A stretch of DNA of 64,000 nucleotides from contig JAJJXM010000063.1 of assembly GCA_024516155.1 (NCBI GenBank), forward strand, positions 62,001 through 126,000, written 5' to 3'. The translations under genes were made by a program, and so were the position numbers. This document shows, piece by piece, positions 63,266 to 64,000 of the stretch. The notes below the pieces were generated by a model. It had not been told where the DNA came from, searched no databases, and saw only the letters and a program-made list of their open reading frames with translations. Position 1 is the stretch's first letter. Each line of letters starts with the position of its first letter. This stretch comes from Pyronema omphalodes. Taxonomy: Eukaryota; Ascomycota; Pezizomycetes; Pezizales; Pyronemataceae.

Positions 63266-64000
63266 ATGGCGAACACATTGGATGTTGAACTGGCGGAGGA
63301 TCTGTTCATTCCTTACGCATCAACAGTTACATCTGCAGCCGCGTTCGCGGGTGCACAGGTGCGGAATCTCCTCCTTCTCCACAAGCAACAGCAACACAGA
63401 GCCGAGCGTCGCGTCGCAAGGTACCGCCCACCATTTTCGGTTCCCATTCGAGGGACATTCTGTCTCGACAATTGCACAGAAGTGTACAGCGTTGAGTGTT
63501 TCCGGTCGGTAATCACATTTCTCGCTCATGTTCTCATTTCTCACTATGTTCAGTTTCACCCATTGAGACATACGAACACTGCTGAAGCACTTCGCATTGG
63601 ACGAAATTGTGTATCGCTACTGCATCAAATGTGATCCGGAAATGGCGCTGTGCATTGTTTGGTTTAGACTTGCCGCGCCCTGTCTGTACAAGATGATAAT
63701 GGAGATGTTCCAACACTCCAGGATTTGGCTGCGTACTGTCTTGAATGATACCAGTGAACATTTGGTAAGGATAGGGGTAACAAAGAAACCGAAGAACTGT
63801 CTTACTGACATCTGCGTTGACAGGTTGCGCAGTACATCGAGAAGCTGTATTGGGACGAAAACCGCCTGGCTCCAGCTGCCCTACAACGCTATACAATGGC
63901 AGTGAAAAAGATAGGTGGTGCCACGGGTGTTTGGGGATTCATAGATGGAACCAAGCGTGCAATTGGGCGGCCTAATGAGAATCAAGGGATGTACTATTCA
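63266..64000 (+). CDS. PIF/Harbinger-type transposase, 5' part (partial)
   Basis: ATG at 63266 (MANTLDVELAED) is my best start. The exon at about 63568-63764 (LLKHFALDEIVYRY..) joins across a 59-bp intron (63765-63823) to VAQYIEKLYWDENRL and GVWGFIDGTKRAIGRPNENQ, the first catalytic Asp of the DDE_Tnp_4 domain. An earlier intron between about 63420 and 63588 is needed because of a TGA at 63564-63566; I could not fix its borders. The rest of the domain is beyond the window. It could be a transposon gene or a domesticated relative. Confidence 0.75.
63765..63823 (+). other. Intron in the Harbinger-type gene
   Basis: GTAAGG donor, branch-like CTGAC at 63805-63809, acceptor GACAG; phase 0 between Leu and Val. 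The length is typical of fungal introns. Confidence 0.8.

Noticed and set aside
1..64000. tRNA, rRNA or CRISPR arrays
   Set aside because: None seen on reading both strands; the regular repeats present are coding repeats, tails and subterminal motifs of mobile elements.

Overview
The window is almost entirely transposable-element DNA from what looks like a filamentous fungus. The pointers are Tad1-like LINEs with RNase H, chromodomain Ty3/gypsy and Ty1/copia elements, short GT-AG introns and CCCTAA motifs. I cannot place the lineage. I see no host housekeeping gene, no tRNA or rRNA and no CRISPR array. My working labels are: TL-A to TL-H for the Tad-like LINEs, GNL-a to GNL-p for short LINE-ended elements that carry one gag-like ORF, G1 and G2 for two gypsy families, C1 for copia, and hAT-N1/N2 for non-autonomous hAT elements.

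1-22620 is a nest of GNL elements and LINEs broken into one another. Reading rightwards from a gypsy LTR (557-1696), each piece resumes the interior of the element that was hit: a, b, c (holding d), e (minus), f, TL-A (minus), TL-B (minus, holding GNL-M, which holds G, H and K), then n. The matching halves should lie left of the window. Target-site duplications of 12-15 bp confirm the insertions of d, G, H and K.

22621-36612 is one LINE (TL-E, plus) split by a complete LINE (TL-C, 24732-34461, 13-bp duplication), which is itself split by GNL-o and GNL-p.

37010-53094 is gypsy G2 (minus), interrupted by a complete young gypsy G1 (41632-49028, duplication GCACG) and by hAT-N1 (50152-51045, 8-bp duplication). 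G2 carries an extra cysteine-rich ORF between pol and its 3' LTR.

53095-62273 is LINE TL-D (minus), interrupted by hAT-N2, a solo LTR and a complete copia element C1 (55318-60905) whose pol contains a frame-preserving 409-bp intron. 62274-62990 holds LINE remnants. 63266-64000 is the 5' part of a PIF/Harbinger-type transposase gene with a 59-bp intron, running off the right edge.

How they fit together: GNL elements share their 5' end and the 3' stem-loop plus tail of the LINEs, but encode a different protein with no endonuclease or reverse transcriptase. The economical reading is that LINE enzymes copy them in trans. Both gypsy families use the same GGGAAAA gag-pol slip site, and LINE leaders and gypsy LTRs share CACGTG boxes.
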